Made by a program: the position numbers and the translations under genes. Source: an uncultured Bacteroidales bacterium (GTDB lineage Bacteria > Bacteroidota > Bacteroidia > Bacteroidales > P3). Taken from it: a stretch of DNA of 56,686 bases. Positions within the stretch are counted from its first letter, which is position 1; each line of letters starts with the position of its first letter. The stretch spans positions 1 through 56,686 of the forward strand of contig CALEFF010000069.1 of assembly GCA_937876865.1 (NCBI GenBank), written 5' to 3'. Under the pieces are notes generated by a model that saw only the letters and a list, made by a program, of their open reading frames with translations, had not been told where the DNA came from and searched no databases. This document shows positions 43,471 to 53,416 of the stretch, piece after piece.

Positions 43471-44937
43471 ATGTTTTCAGATTCTAAAAAATTTGTCGGA
43501 GAGGGACTTACATACGATGATGTTTTGTTAGTTCCTGCATATTCAGAAATAATTCCAAGAGATGTAAGAGTGAACTCAATGTTCAGCCGTAATATTGCGG
43601 TGAATATTCCTATTGTTTCTGCCGCTATGGATACGGTAACAGAAGCAAAACTTGCTATTGCAATGGCTCAAGAGGGAGGAATAGGTGTCTTACACAAAAA
43701 TATGTCAATAGAAAAGCAAGCCGCAGAGGTCTTAAAAGTCAAAAGAGCGGAAAATGGTATGATTACCGATCCTATTACTTTGAGTGAAGAGGCTCTTGTA
43801 AAGGATGCTCTTAGAATGATGAAGGAATATTCTATCGGAGGAATACCTGTGGTTGATAAGTCTGAGAAATTGATAGGTATTGTAACTAATAGAGATTTGC
43901 GTTTTGAGAGAGATGTAAATCGTCCTATCAAAGAAATTATGACAAAAGAGGTTGTAACTGCTCCACAAGGAACGGATTTTGAACAAGCGGCTGATATTTT
44001 GCAAAATCATAGAATAGAAAAATTACCAGTCGTTGATGCAGATGGTAAACTTGTAGGGTTGATAACTTATAGAGATATAATAAAATTGAAAGAGCGTCCA
44101 AATGCTTGCAAAGATAAAATGGGACGTTTGAGAGTTGCAGCAGGAATTGGTGTAACTCGTGATATGGACGATAGAATTGATGCAGTTGTTGCAGCGGGTG
44201 TTGATGCTATTGTTATCGATACTGCACATGGTCATTCTAAAAATGTGATTGATACTCTTAAAAGAGTGAAACCAAAATATCCAAACATTGATATTGTTTG
44301 TGGAAATATTGCAACAGCCGAAGCAGCTATTGCTCTTGCTGATGCAGGTGCTGATGCAGTCAAAGTAGGTATTGGACCGGGAAGTATTTGCACTACAAGA
44401 GTTATGGCAGGTATTGGTGTTCCTCAATTATCTGCTGTTTACGATGTTGCAAAGGCATTAGAGGGAAGAGGAGTCCCTGTAATTGCGGACGGAGGTATTC
44501 GTTATTCGGGAGATATCGTTAAAGCATTGGCAGCAGGTGCAAGTACAATTATGGCTGGTAGTCTTTTGGCTGGTGTAGAAGAAAGTCCGGGAGATACAAT
44601 CATTATGGAAGGCAGAAAATTTAAGTCTTATAGAGGTATGGGTTCTCTTGATGCAATGCAACAAGGTTCAAAAGATAGATATTTCCAAGATATGGAAGAT
44701 GATATCAAAAAATTAGTTCCTGAAGGTATTGTTGGACGTGTTCCTTATAAGGGTACGGTTAGAGAAGTGATTTATCAATTAGTTGGAGGCTTAAAAGCTG
44801 GTATGGGATATACAGGAAGTATTGATGTAGAGGCTTTGAGAAAGGCTAAATTTATTAAAATCACTGCTGCGGGTTATGCAGAAAGCCACCCACACGATAT
44901 TACAATAACAAAAGAAGCACCTAATTATTCAAGATAA
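43471..44937 (+). CDS. guaB: Inosine-5'-monophosphate dehydrogenase
   Basis: Oxidises IMP to XMP in guanine nucleotide synthesis. The 488-residue enzyme has the TIM barrel split by two CBS domains (about residues 95-205), the catalytic loop G-S-I-C-T-T-R (Cys307), D-G-G-I-R-Y-S-G for phosphate binding and the flap Y-R-G-M-G-S. First gene of the dense plus-strand run to lpxD; the next gene's ATG is 7 nt after its stop. Confidence 0.97.
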   Translation: MFSDSKKFVGEGLTYDDVLLVPAYSEIIPRDVRVNSMFSRNIAVNIPIVSAAMDTVTEAKLAIAMAQEGGIGVLHKNMSIEKQAAEVLKVKRAENGMITDPITLSEEALVKDALRMMKEYSIGGIPVVDKSEKLIGIVTNRDLRFERDVNRPIKEIMTKEVVTAPQGTDFEQAADILQNHRIEKLPVVDADGKLVGLITYRDIIKLKERPNACKDKMGRLRVAAGIGVTRDMDDRIDAVVAAGVDAIVIDTAHGHSKNVIDTLKRVKPKYPNIDIVCGNIATAEAAIALADAGADAVKVGIGPGSICTTRVMAGIGVPQLSAVYDVAKALEGRGVPVIADGGIRYSGDIVKALAAGASTIMAGSLLAGVEESPGDTIIMEGRKFKSYRGMGSLDAMQQGSKDRYFQDMEDDIKKLVPEGIVGRVPYKGTVREVIYQLVGGLKAGMGYTGSIDVEALRKAKFIKITAAGYAESHPHDITITKEAPNYSR

Positions 44938-44944
44938 TTTGAAA

Positions 44945-46963
44945 ATGAAAAAAATATTTGTTCTTTTTGCTTTCTTTGTTTTGGGCTTAGAATTTAATTT
45001 AAAGGCTCAAACAGATGAAAGCGTTGTTATGGAAGTTGCAGGAGAAAAGATAAGCAAGGCAGAATTTTTAAAAATGTACAACAAAAACAACCTTACTTCT
45101 GGAAAAATAAATAAGGAAGATTTAGATGCTTATCTTGAACTTTTTATCAATTATAGATTGAAATTGTTACAAGCAAAAGAATTAGGTTTGGATACAATTC
45201 CTTCTTATTTAGAGGAAGTTGAAAAGTATAGACAACAATTGATTATTCCATATCTAAATGATGCTCAGGTTACTCAATCGTTGATTGATGAGGCTTATGA
45301 AAGAACAAAAACTTTTGTAAGGGCTTCGCATATTTTGATTTCTTTGCCAGAAAATGCTAATCCAACGGATACTTTAAATGCTTATAACAAAGCAATGAGT
45401 ATTAGAGAAAGAGCATTGAAAGGGGAAGATTTCTCTGCTTTGGCAAAGCAATATTCAGATGATCCTTCTGTACAGGATAAAAAAGAACAAAATTACAAGG
45501 GAAATGGTGGCGATTTAGGATATTTTACATCTATGGTTATGATTTATCCTTTTGAAAATGCTTGTTATTCAATGGAAGTAGGAGAAATATCTACTCCAAT
45601 AAAAACACGTTTTGGCTATCATATCATTAAATTGACCGATAAAATACCTGCTTTTTTTAGTAGTGTGGATTTATCTCACATTTGGATTGCTAATGTTAAT
45701 CGTTCAGAACAAGAAAACCAAAGAATAATAAACGAGGTGTATGCAAAATTGCAGCAAGATAATGTTTCTTTTGATAGTATTGTACGTTTGTATTCAGATG
45801 ATAAATCAACAGCGAATGCAGGTGGAGTTTTGAAAAATCAAAAGGTAAATACAATACCAGCTCCTTATGTTTTGCAACTATCAAAACTAAAAGAAGGTGA
45901 AATTTCTGCACCGTTTCAAACTCCTTTTGGCTGGCATATAATTAAACCTATTAGGTATAAGGCTATTCCTTCTTTGGAACAACAAAAAAGTGTTATTGAA
46001 AATAGGATTTCAAAAGATGAAAGAAGTTTCAAATCTTTGGAATCTTTTGCGGAAAAATCTAAAAAGGAGTATGGTTTTGTAGAAGATAGAGAGTTATTAA
46101 AAGAAATTGAAAAAATAGTTACTGATTCAGTATTCTTTGCGACTTGGAAAATTCCTTCTGACTTTAAAAACGATGCTGAACTTTTTAGAATAGGAGATTT
46201 TTCTTTTACTGTAAATGATTTAGCAAAGGAAATAGAAAAACATCAACGCACTCAACCAGCAGAATATTTGCCTTCTTATGTAGAAAAGGTTTATAATACA
46301 GTGGTTTTAGAGCAAGTCGTAAATTATGCAGATAGCAAATTAGAAGAAAAATATCCTGAAATAAAATCAGATATGCAAGAGTTTGCTGATGGTGTTTTGA
46401 TATTTTCAATCACAGACAAAATGGTGTGGAATAAATCTTTGATAGATACACTTGGTTTACAATCATATTTTGTAGAGAATCAATCAAAATATTATTGGAA
46501 AGAAAGAGCAAGTGTAACTCTTTGGAGTATTGATGCAGATAAAGAAGATTCTAAAAAAATAGAAAAAATACTTAATAAAGCAATTCGCAAAGGTTGGACT
46601 AACGAAGAAACAAAGGCAAAAATAGCTCAAAAACTTAAAATTAAAGATCAAGCAGATATAGACAAAAAAGTTGTCTATAAATGGAATAAGTACGAAAAAG
46701 GAGATAATAAAATGGTAGATTCTTTGTTTTGGTCAAACACCTCTCAAAAAGAAGGAACAATTAAGTTCTACGAAACAAAGAATAAAAAAATAACATTTTT
46801 GATTTTAAATTCTTGGGTTGAGTCTGAACCAAAGCAATTAAATGAATGCAAAGGCTTAGTTACTTCTGATTATCAATCTTTCTTAGAAAAACAATGGATA
46901 ACAGAATTAAGAGCAAAATATCAATACAAGATAAATCAACAAGTTTATGATAGCATAAAATAA
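44945..46963 (+). CDS. PpiC-type periplasmic peptidyl-prolyl isomerase
   Basis: A 672-residue exported chaperone/isomerase. I prefer the ATG at 44945 to a TTG six bases earlier; it gives the signal peptide M-K-K-I-F-V-L-F-A-F-F-V-L-G. Two parvulin (PpiC) domains are visible: first around 115-230 (R-A-S-H-I-L-I-S, ending G-Y-H-I-I-K-L), second around 235-340 (ending G-W-H-I-I-K-P). The last 330 residues are unassigned. It probably works in outer-membrane protein folding with the SurA-like protein that follows 12 nt downstream. Confidence 0.88.
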   Translation: MKKIFVLFAFFVLGLEFNLKAQTDESVVMEVAGEKISKAEFLKMYNKNNLTSGKINKEDLDAYLELFINYRLKLLQAKELGLDTIPSYLEEVEKYRQQLIIPYLNDAQVTQSLIDEAYERTKTFVRASHILISLPENANPTDTLNAYNKAMSIRERALKGEDFSALAKQYSDDPSVQDKKEQNYKGNGGDLGYFTSMVMIYPFENACYSMEVGEISTPIKTRFGYHIIKLTDKIPAFFSSVDLSHIWIANVNRSEQENQRIINEVYAKLQQDNVSFDSIVRLYSDDKSTANAGGVLKNQKVNTIPAPYVLQLSKLKEGEISAPFQTPFGWHIIKPIRYKAIPSLEQQKSVIENRISKDERSFKSLESFAEKSKKEYGFVEDRELLKEIEKIVTDSVFFATWKIPSDFKNDAELFRIGDFSFTVNDLAKEIEKHQRTQPAEYLPSYVEKVYNTVVLEQVVNYADSKLEEKYPEIKSDMQEFADGVLIFSITDKMVWNKSLIDTLGLQSYFVENQSKYYWKERASVTLWSIDADKEDSKKIEKILNKAIRKGWTNEETKAKIAQKLKIKDQADIDKKVVYKWNKYEKGDNKMVDSLFWSNTSQKEGTIKFYETKNKKITFLILNSWVESEPKQLNECKGLVTSDYQSFLEKQWITELRAKYQYKINQQVYDSIK

Positions 46964-46975
46964 TAGAGCGGATTT

Positions 46976-48340
46976 ATGAAGAAGTTATTTTCATTATTAG
47001 TCTTAGTTTTTATGTTTAGTTTTGTTGCGGTTGCACAAAATGTCAATAATGATGAGGTTATAGATAAAGTAATAGCCGTTGTAGGACAAAATATGATTAA
47101 AAAATCAGAATTAGAAACAGCATTTCTACAACAAAAGATGAATAGTAAACTCATTATTGAAAATGAATACGAGCAAAAATGTGATTTGTTAGAGGGAATG
47201 CTGATAAATAAACTGATGTTACATCAAGCAGAAATAGATTCAATAGAGGTTACTGATGATGAGATAAACAGAGAAATGGATAATAGAATAAGATATATGA
47301 TTAGTGCTTATGGTTCACAAGAAAGCTTAGAAAGGCAGATGAAGAAATCTTTAAGCGAAATCAAAACTTATTTCAAAGATGTAATTAAAGAAAATATTAT
47401 GATTGCTCAAATTGAGCAAAAACTAACAGGAACACTATCTGTAACTCCTCAGGAAGTTGCTGAGTTTTATAATTCTATACCAAAAGATAGCCTTCCGACA
47501 ATTGAGCAAGAATATGAATTTACCCAAATTGTCAAAATGCCACAAGTATCAGAGGAAGAAAAAGAAAGGGTGAAAGCAAAACTCAATGATTACAGAGATA
47601 GAATATTAAAAGGTAGTAAATTCTCAACAATAGCGACTCTTTATTCAGAAGATCCTGCTTCTGCAAAGAAAGGAGGTGAATTAGGATTCTTTTCTCGAGG
47701 TCAAATGGTTGGAGAATTTGAAAATGCAGCATTTGCACTTCAAGATGGAGAGATTTCTCCAATTATAGAAACAAAATACGGTTATCATATTATTCAAATG
47801 ATTGAAAGAAGAGGCAATCAAGTAAATTGTCGTCATATTTTGTTGCAACCAAAAATAACTCCACAACAATTAGCCGAAGCATACAAAGAATTAGAAGAGA
47901 TAAAAGCAAAAATAGACAAAGGTGAGATAACTTTTGAAGAAGCAATAGTAAAATATTCAGATGACCCTTCAAAGGTTAATCAAGGATTAGTAATAAATCC
48001 TTATAATGCAAGTGCAATTTTCACCAAAGATGCAATAAATGAAACTATGTTAAATATTGAGAAAGTTGATTTTAACGCAATGAAACAAGGAGAGATTACA
48101 AAACCTATAAAATTCAAAACAGAATTATCAGAAGCATATAGATTGATCAAAGTAAATAGAAAAACAGAAGCCCATAAAGTTGATTTAACTCTTGATTATG
48201 ATAAAGTTCATACTTCGGCATTGGACAATAAAAAAACAGAAATAATTAAAGAATGGGCAAATAAAAGATTGAAAAAAACATACGTAAAAATTGATCCTGA
48301 ATATCAATCTTGCAACTTTAAACTAAATTGGATTAAGTAA
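46976..48340 (+). CDS. SurA-like periplasmic chaperone
   Basis: A 454-residue exported protein with signal peptide (to V-A-V-A-Q), SurA_N domain (D-E-V-I-D-K-V-I-A-V-V-G at about 25-36), and two PpiC domains (about 170-280, with G-Y-H-I-I-Q-M, and about 285-385). Domain order matches SurA, which escorts outer-membrane barrel proteins. Second of two PpiC proteins in tandem; they may have divided roles. Confidence 0.88.
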   Translation: MKKLFSLLVLVFMFSFVAVAQNVNNDEVIDKVIAVVGQNMIKKSELETAFLQQKMNSKLIIENEYEQKCDLLEGMLINKLMLHQAEIDSIEVTDDEINREMDNRIRYMISAYGSQESLERQMKKSLSEIKTYFKDVIKENIMIAQIEQKLTGTLSVTPQEVAEFYNSIPKDSLPTIEQEYEFTQIVKMPQVSEEEKERVKAKLNDYRDRILKGSKFSTIATLYSEDPASAKKGGELGFFSRGQMVGEFENAAFALQDGEISPIIETKYGYHIIQMIERRGNQVNCRHILLQPKITPQQLAEAYKELEEIKAKIDKGEITFEEAIVKYSDDPSKVNQGLVINPYNASAIFTKDAINETMLNIEKVDFNAMKQGEITKPIKFKTELSEAYRLIKVNRKTEAHKVDLTLDYDKVHTSALDNKKTEIIKEWANKRLKKTYVKIDPEYQSCNFKLNWIK

Positions 48341-48344
48341 AACG

Positions 48345-49298
48345 ATGAACCAAGTAGAACAACTAAATTCACTAATAGATAAGTGTAATCTTTTGAAAAA
48401 AGAGATTGCAAAAGTTATAGTTGGACAAAAAGAAATAGTAAATCAAATACTTATATCAATTCTTTCTTCTGGTCATTGTCTTTTAGTAGGGGTGCCTGGT
48501 TTAGCAAAAACGCTTTTGGTTAATACAATTGCAAAAACCTTAGGTTTAACCTATAAAAGAATACAATTTACTCCCGATTTGATGCCTTCTGACATAATAG
48601 GGAGCGAAATATTGAATACGAATAGAGAATTAGAGTTCATAAAAGGACCATTATTTGCCAATATATTACTCGCAGATGAGATAAATAGAACGCCACCTAA
48701 AACACAATCGGCTTTATTGGAAGCAATGCAAGAACATAAAGTAACTGTGAATGCAAAAACCTATCCTTTACAAGAGCCATTCTTCGTTTTAGCAACGCAA
48801 AATCCTATTGAACAAGAAGGAACCTATCCTTTACCCGAAGCACAATTAGATAGATTTATGTTTATGCTTTGGTTGGACTATCCTTCTTTTGAAGAAGAGG
48901 TACAAATTCTTAAAAACACAACAACAGATAAGATAATAGAAATAGAAAAAGTATTAGAAATTCAAGATATTCTTGATATACAGAATCTAATAAAACAAGT
49001 CCCTGTAAGTGATAATGTATATAATTATGTTGTTGGCTTAGTCGCAAAAACCAGACGTAATGGTAGTCAAATTGCAAATAAATATTTACAATGGGGTGCA
49101 GGACCAAGAGCGTCCCAATACTTAATAATGGGGGCAAAAGCACACGCAGTTTTGAATGGTAAGTATTCTCCTGACATAGAAGATGTGAATGCAATAGCAG
49201 TTGCAACGCTTCGTCATAGAATAGTATTGAATTATGAAGCACAAGCAAACGGATATACAACCGAAACCATAATAAAAGAACTTATAAACATTAAATAG
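48345..49298 (+). CDS. MoxR family AAA+ ATPase
   Basis: A 317-residue AAA_3 ATPase. Walker A is G-V-P-G-L-A-K-T (49-56), Walker B I-L-L-A-D-E-I-N-R, sensor 1 region L-A-T-Q-N-P-I-E-Q-E-G-T-Y-P-L-P-E-A. MoxR proteins usually stand before DUF58 and von Willebrand-domain genes; here an OmpA-like unknown follows instead, so the client is not evident. It starts 4 nt after the SurA-like gene. Confidence 0.92.
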   Translation: MNQVEQLNSLIDKCNLLKKEIAKVIVGQKEIVNQILISILSSGHCLLVGVPGLAKTLLVNTIAKTLGLTYKRIQFTPDLMPSDIIGSEILNTNRELEFIKGPLFANILLADEINRTPPKTQSALLEAMQEHKVTVNAKTYPLQEPFFVLATQNPIEQEGTYPLPEAQLDRFMFMLWLDYPSFEEEVQILKNTTTDKIIEIEKVLEIQDILDIQNLIKQVPVSDNVYNYVVGLVAKTRRNGSQIANKYLQWGAGPRASQYLIMGAKAHAVLNGKYSPDIEDVNAIAVATLRHRIVLNYEAQANGYTTETIIKELINIK

Positions 49299-49302
49299 TA
49301 TA

Positions 49303-50640
49303 ATGAAAAAGGTATTATATTTTTTGGCAGTCAATTTATTTGTATTAACTCTTGTCGCACAACCAGCAAGAGAAAGAAAACCTATGGCAGAAACATCTAA
49401 AACAACAACTAGTACTAAGCAAGCCATAGGTCTTCAAAGTGATGGTTGTAATTATTTAATGGTTTCGCAACCTCCAAAGCAAAAAAAAGGAAGGACATCA
49501 AAGAAACAAGAACCAACAGCACCATATTATCCAGAAAGAATAGAGGCCTACATTTGTTTTGAGCCATCATCAGCATACTACACAGAGGAAGGTTTAAACA
49601 TATTAGATAGTATTTACTCTATTGCTTTTGCAAAAGGGAATACAAAGTTCTATAAAATGACTATTGACGCATTTGATGATGCAGAACCATTGAATGAAAT
49701 GAACGCATCTTTGGCAAGAGATAGAGCGGCAATGATTTTTAATTATTTTTCTTCAAGAGAAGGAACAGAATTTATAATAAAAAGAACACCAAGCACGTAT
49801 ATTCACTCTTGTAGTGGAGAAATGCCGTACTATATTAAGTATAAAATGCCTTTTGACTTTAAATGGACAAATCTTTACAATAAAACAGAAGAAGAAAGAA
49901 CAAAAGACGGAATTAGTCTTGTTGGAAAAGTAAGACTAATAATAGAAGATGATCCAGAAGGGTGTTTAGGAGAGTATTTTGATTATTATTACCCATCACA
50001 AGATTCGGTTTTGTCGGGAAATCACGCAAGCGTAACAATTCCAAAAGGAGCATTAGAATCAATAACTCACACAAAAGACACAATAGAATACACATGTAAT
50101 ATATCATATAAAGAATATATGAGTTTTGAAGAATTGACAAATAATTATCACTTAATACCTCACAAAAAACAATTCTTAATCAATGCAGGTTATATTGTGA
50201 TAGATGCGGAGCATCAACCTGATTACACAACTTGTCAAAACAAAGAAAATTTTCAACCAATTGTAAAAATAAGGGTACCAATAGAATTACAACAAAATGA
50301 TGCGAGATTAAAATTCTATGCAAAGGTATATGACAACAAAGGTAGACCTGTTTACAAATCTATTCCTACAAAAAAAGAAAAAGACAAAGAAACAAAACTT
50401 CAAACTCTTACAGCCGATTTGACAGCTTTTCAATTAGATACTATTTATCTTGGTAAGAAAGTGGAAGAAAAAGAATTATCAGACTATTTCTTTTCAGCCA
50501 AAGAAGGAGAACCAGGAGCATTTCCAGCAATGGGCGGTTGGTTAAAACCATATAAGCTAAACAAAAAAGGGCAATACATTATAAGAAAACAAATGCAAAT
50601 GGTACTTCGTAAACCTATTGGAGATATAATAGAAGAATAA
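49303..50640 (+). CDS. Uncharacterised exported protein with OmpA-like segment
   Basis: A 445-residue exported protein. Signal peptide (L-F-V-L-T-L-V-A) is followed by a basic Thr/Lys-rich stretch and an OmpA-like segment (about 85-150) with A-E-P-L-N-E-M-N-A-S-L-A-R-D-R-A, recalling the peptidoglycan-binding motif with its R-A end. The remaining 290 residues match nothing I know. Position between MoxR and TlpA-like genes in an envelope operon suggests a cell-wall or assembly role; that is inference. Confidence 0.65.
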   Translation: MKKVLYFLAVNLFVLTLVAQPARERKPMAETSKTTTSTKQAIGLQSDGCNYLMVSQPPKQKKGRTSKKQEPTAPYYPERIEAYICFEPSSAYYTEEGLNILDSIYSIAFAKGNTKFYKMTIDAFDDAEPLNEMNASLARDRAAMIFNYFSSREGTEFIIKRTPSTYIHSCSGEMPYYIKYKMPFDFKWTNLYNKTEEERTKDGISLVGKVRLIIEDDPEGCLGEYFDYYYPSQDSVLSGNHASVTIPKGALESITHTKDTIEYTCNISYKEYMSFEELTNNYHLIPHKKQFLINAGYIVIDAEHQPDYTTCQNKENFQPIVKIRVPIELQQNDARLKFYAKVYDNKGRPVYKSIPTKKEKDKETKLQTLTADLTAFQLDTIYLGKKVEEKELSDYFFSAKEGEPGAFPAMGGWLKPYKLNKKGQYIIRKQMQMVLRKPIGDIIEE

Positions 50641-50644
50641 AAAA

Positions 50645-51775
50645 ATGAAAAGAATTAGCCTCTTATTCACTCTATTTATCGTGATTGTTGTTTTCGCTTC
50701 TTGTTCAAGCAAGAGTGAATTGGTGATAGAAGTTCCTGAACTTTCGCAAGGAGAAATTACAATCATATACGCAACACCAGATCAAATAGATTCTCGTCAG
50801 CAAGAGATATTAAAAACTGTGCAAATCTCAAATGGTAAAGCCCAAATAGTCTTTGATTCAATTTCTTTTGACAAAAAAATCAAGGATTGTACTATTTTGA
50901 TTGCCGATACAAGCAAACAATTTGCATATGGAATTCCTTTGCCATTGGAAAAAGGAGAAACACTTACAATAAAGATAAGTGGAATTGATAAATATTTGCA
51001 AAAAGAGGACTATCTGAAAATAACCTATTCTGGATCGAAGAAAGCAGAAGAATTCTCAAAGTTCTATAATGACTTAATGGAACAAAATAAAATTCTTTTA
51101 AGTGCTCCCGAAAAAACAAAAAAGGTTTACGCAAAACAAGCAGAGATTTACAAAACTTATATAGAGGAAAACAAAGAATCAGGCTTAGTTTATTCTCTTA
51201 TGATAGGACAACTAATGCAGTTTAAGTTAAATGATCAAAATCCTATCATAGATTTATGCTCTAATTTATGTCTTAGTGTAGAGGAAGAAAACATTTGGGC
51301 AAATTATCTTTGCAAAATCTTAGCAGAACGTCAAAAGAAAGCATTTTCTTCTTCAATATTAAGTTTTACAGCAATAGATAAAGACGAAAAAGAATACACA
51401 GAAAGAGATATAAAGCCACATAAATATGTTTTAGTATGCTTTTGGGCATCGTGGTGTAAGCCTTGCAAAGAAGAATTGCCACAATTGAAAAAGCTATACG
51501 AAAAATACAATTCAAAAGGTTTAGAAATAGTTAGTATATCAGTGGATTTACAGCCTGTTGAGTGGTTAGAATTTACAAAAGCAAATCCTTTGCCATGGCT
51601 TTCTTTGTGGGGAGACGGTCATGAACTAACTTCAAAATATGATTTCCAAACAATTCCTTTCAATATCATAGCCGATCAAGACGGAAAAGTGATAAAAAGA
51701 GAATTATACAAAGAAGAAATTGACAAAGCAGTAGAAGAATTATTTCTACAAAGCAATAGAAGAAGCATTCGATGA
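50645..51775 (+). CDS. TlpA-like thioredoxin lipoprotein
   Basis: A 376-residue lipoprotein (lipobox F-A-S-C, Cys20) with an N-terminal DUF4369-like beta domain, a helical linker and a C-terminal TlpA/ResA thioredoxin fold. The redox site is W-C-K-P-C (Cys271, Cys274), preceded by V-C-F-W-A-S. It probably reduces or isomerises disulfides in the periplasm. Starts 4 nt after the OmpA-like gene and overlaps the next by ATGA. Confidence 0.9.
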   Translation: MKRISLLFTLFIVIVVFASCSSKSELVIEVPELSQGEITIIYATPDQIDSRQQEILKTVQISNGKAQIVFDSISFDKKIKDCTILIADTSKQFAYGIPLPLEKGETLTIKISGIDKYLQKEDYLKITYSGSKKAEEFSKFYNDLMEQNKILLSAPEKTKKVYAKQAEIYKTYIEENKESGLVYSLMIGQLMQFKLNDQNPIIDLCSNLCLSVEEENIWANYLCKILAERQKKAFSSSILSFTAIDKDEKEYTERDIKPHKYVLVCFWASWCKPCKEELPQLKKLYEKYNSKGLEIVSISVDLQPVEWLEFTKANPLPWLSLWGDGHELTSKYDFQTIPFNIIADQDGKVIKRELYKEEIDKAVEELFLQSNRRSIR

Positions 51776-52371
51776 ATAATAAAATTCGTCTTAAACGCAT
51801 ATCAAACCGTCATAAAAACGCAATATATTTCCTAATTGGCATTGCTTTGGGATTCGGTTTGATATTCTTTTTTGTAAAAGACGAGTTTTCTACCTTAGAA
51901 GCAAACGAATCAAAAAATATTTCAATAAAGCAGCAACCCGTTCCGCAATATCCTATTAAGGATTCAGTCTATCTTGACCTTAATGCTTCGGATACTTTAG
52001 ATCTTCAAGAAGTTCGTGGAGTAGGAAAGGTAAGAGCAAGAAATATTTATAAATATGGACAAAAATTAGGAGGCTATATTAGTGTAGAACAACTAAAAGA
52101 AGTATATAGCATAGACTCTGCAACCTTTGAACAAATAAAACCACATTTCTATGCAGGCAAAACTGAGATTAGAAAAATCAATATCAACAGCGATGACCCT
52201 AAATACTTAGCACGACACCCTTATATTGATTTTGCCCTTGCCAAAGCCTTTATACGCTTTCGCAAAAAATATGAAAAAGACTTTACAAAAATAGAAGATA
52301 TTAAACTTGTACATTTAATGGACGAAGAAACCTTCAACAAACTTCGCCCCTATATTAAATTATCCGATTAA
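51772..52371 (+). CDS. Membrane-anchored helix-hairpin-helix protein (ComEA-like)
   Basis: A 199-residue protein with one N-terminal membrane helix (about residues 18-36) and helix-hairpin-helix motifs: L-Q-E-V-R-G-V-G-K-V-R-A-R-N-I (from about 79) and a second degenerate one after N-I-N-S-D-D. ComEA-like HHH proteins bind DNA during uptake, but in this phylum such proteins also occur without known competence, so DNA uptake is only a possibility. It overlaps the TlpA-like gene by 4 nt. Confidence 0.8.
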   Translation: MNNKIRLKRISNRHKNAIYFLIGIALGFGLIFFFVKDEFSTLEANESKNISIKQQPVPQYPIKDSVYLDLNASDTLDLQEVRGVGKVRARNIYKYGQKLGGYISVEQLKEVYSIDSATFEQIKPHFYAGKTEIRKININSDDPKYLARHPYIDFALAKAFIRFRKKYEKDFTKIEDIKLVHLMDEETFNKLRPYIKLSD

Positions 52372-52383
52372 AAAAATAAAATT

Positions 52384-53415
52384 ATGGAATTTAGTGCAAA
52401 ACAAATAGCCCAATTATTACAAGGAGTAGTAGAAGGAAATGAAGAAGTAATAGTTAATAAACTATGCAAAATAGAAGAAGGCGAACAAGGAGGCTTATCT
52501 TTCCTTGCAAATCCTAAATACACACAATATATTTACACCACAAAATCAAGCATAGTCATAGTAAACCAAGATTTTGTAGCAGAAGAAAAAATCTCAGCCA
52601 CACTTATAAGAGTAAAAGACGCTTATTCATGTTTTGCAAACCTTTTAGAAATCTACAATCAATATCGATTCAACAAAGTAGGCATATCATCGCTTGCCGT
52701 TATTGACCAAAAAGCAACCGTAGGCGAAGATAACTATATAGGAGAGTTTGTTGTGATTTCACAAGATGCAAAAATAGGGAAAAATTGCAAGATTTATCCA
52801 CACACATACATAGGCGACAACGTAACAATAGGCGACAATGTAACAATTTTTGCAGGAGTAAAAATCTATCACGACACAGTAATAGGCAATAACTGCATAA
52901 TACACGCAGGAGCCGTACTTGGAGCAGACGGATTTGGCTTTGCACCACTTGCAGATGGTACTTTCAAAAAAATAGCCCAAATAGGAAATGTAATAATAAA
53001 AGATGACGTAGAAATAGGGGCTAACACAACAATAGATAGAGCCACAATGGGGTCAACAATCGTTGAACAAGGAACAAAAATCGACAACCTATGTCAATTA
53101 GGCCATAATGTAGCAGTAGGAAAGTCCACTGTAATGGCAGCACAAGTAGGAGTAGCAGGCTCAACCAAGATAGGAAGCAATTGTTTCATAGGAGGACAAG
53201 CAGGATTTGCAGGACACATAACCGTAGGCGATAAATGTCAAGTAGGAGCCCAAGCAGGAATAATTTCAGAAGTAAAATCAGGCTCAACAATCATAGGCTC
53301 ACCAGCCATAGATGCGAAGCAATATATGAAAAGTTACGTCTATTTCCGCAAATTAGAACAAATGAAAAAGCAAATAGACAACTTAGAAAAACAACTTAAA
53401 GCCTTACAGAAGTAA
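52384..53415 (+). CDS. lpxD: UDP-3-O-(3-hydroxyacyl)glucosamine N-acyltransferase
   Basis: Third step of lipid A synthesis. The 343-residue protein has the N-terminal uridine-binding domain, many hexapeptide repeats forming a left-handed beta helix (about 105-300), catalytic His241 in L-G-H-N-V-A-V-G, and a C-terminal helical end. In many Bacteroidota lpxD precedes lpxC-fabZ and lpxA; here the series stops at lpxD, which ends 1 nt short of the convergent folE. Confidence 0.95.
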   Translation: MEFSAKQIAQLLQGVVEGNEEVIVNKLCKIEEGEQGGLSFLANPKYTQYIYTTKSSIVIVNQDFVAEEKISATLIRVKDAYSCFANLLEIYNQYRFNKVGISSLAVIDQKATVGEDNYIGEFVVISQDAKIGKNCKIYPHTYIGDNVTIGDNVTIFAGVKIYHDTVIGNNCIIHAGAVLGADGFGFAPLADGTFKKIAQIGNVIIKDDVEIGANTTIDRATMGSTIVEQGTKIDNLCQLGHNVAVGKSTVMAAQVGVAGSTKIGSNCFIGGQAGFAGHITVGDKCQVGAQAGIISEVKSGSTIIGSPAIDAKQYMKSYVYFRKLEQMKKQIDNLEKQLKALQK

Positions 53416-53416
53416 A

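Noticed and set aside
44023..44427. 134-codon minus-strand frame in guaB
   Set aside because: Antisense shadow; composition dominated by Asn, Ser, Cys and Ile from reverse-complemented conserved guaB codons.
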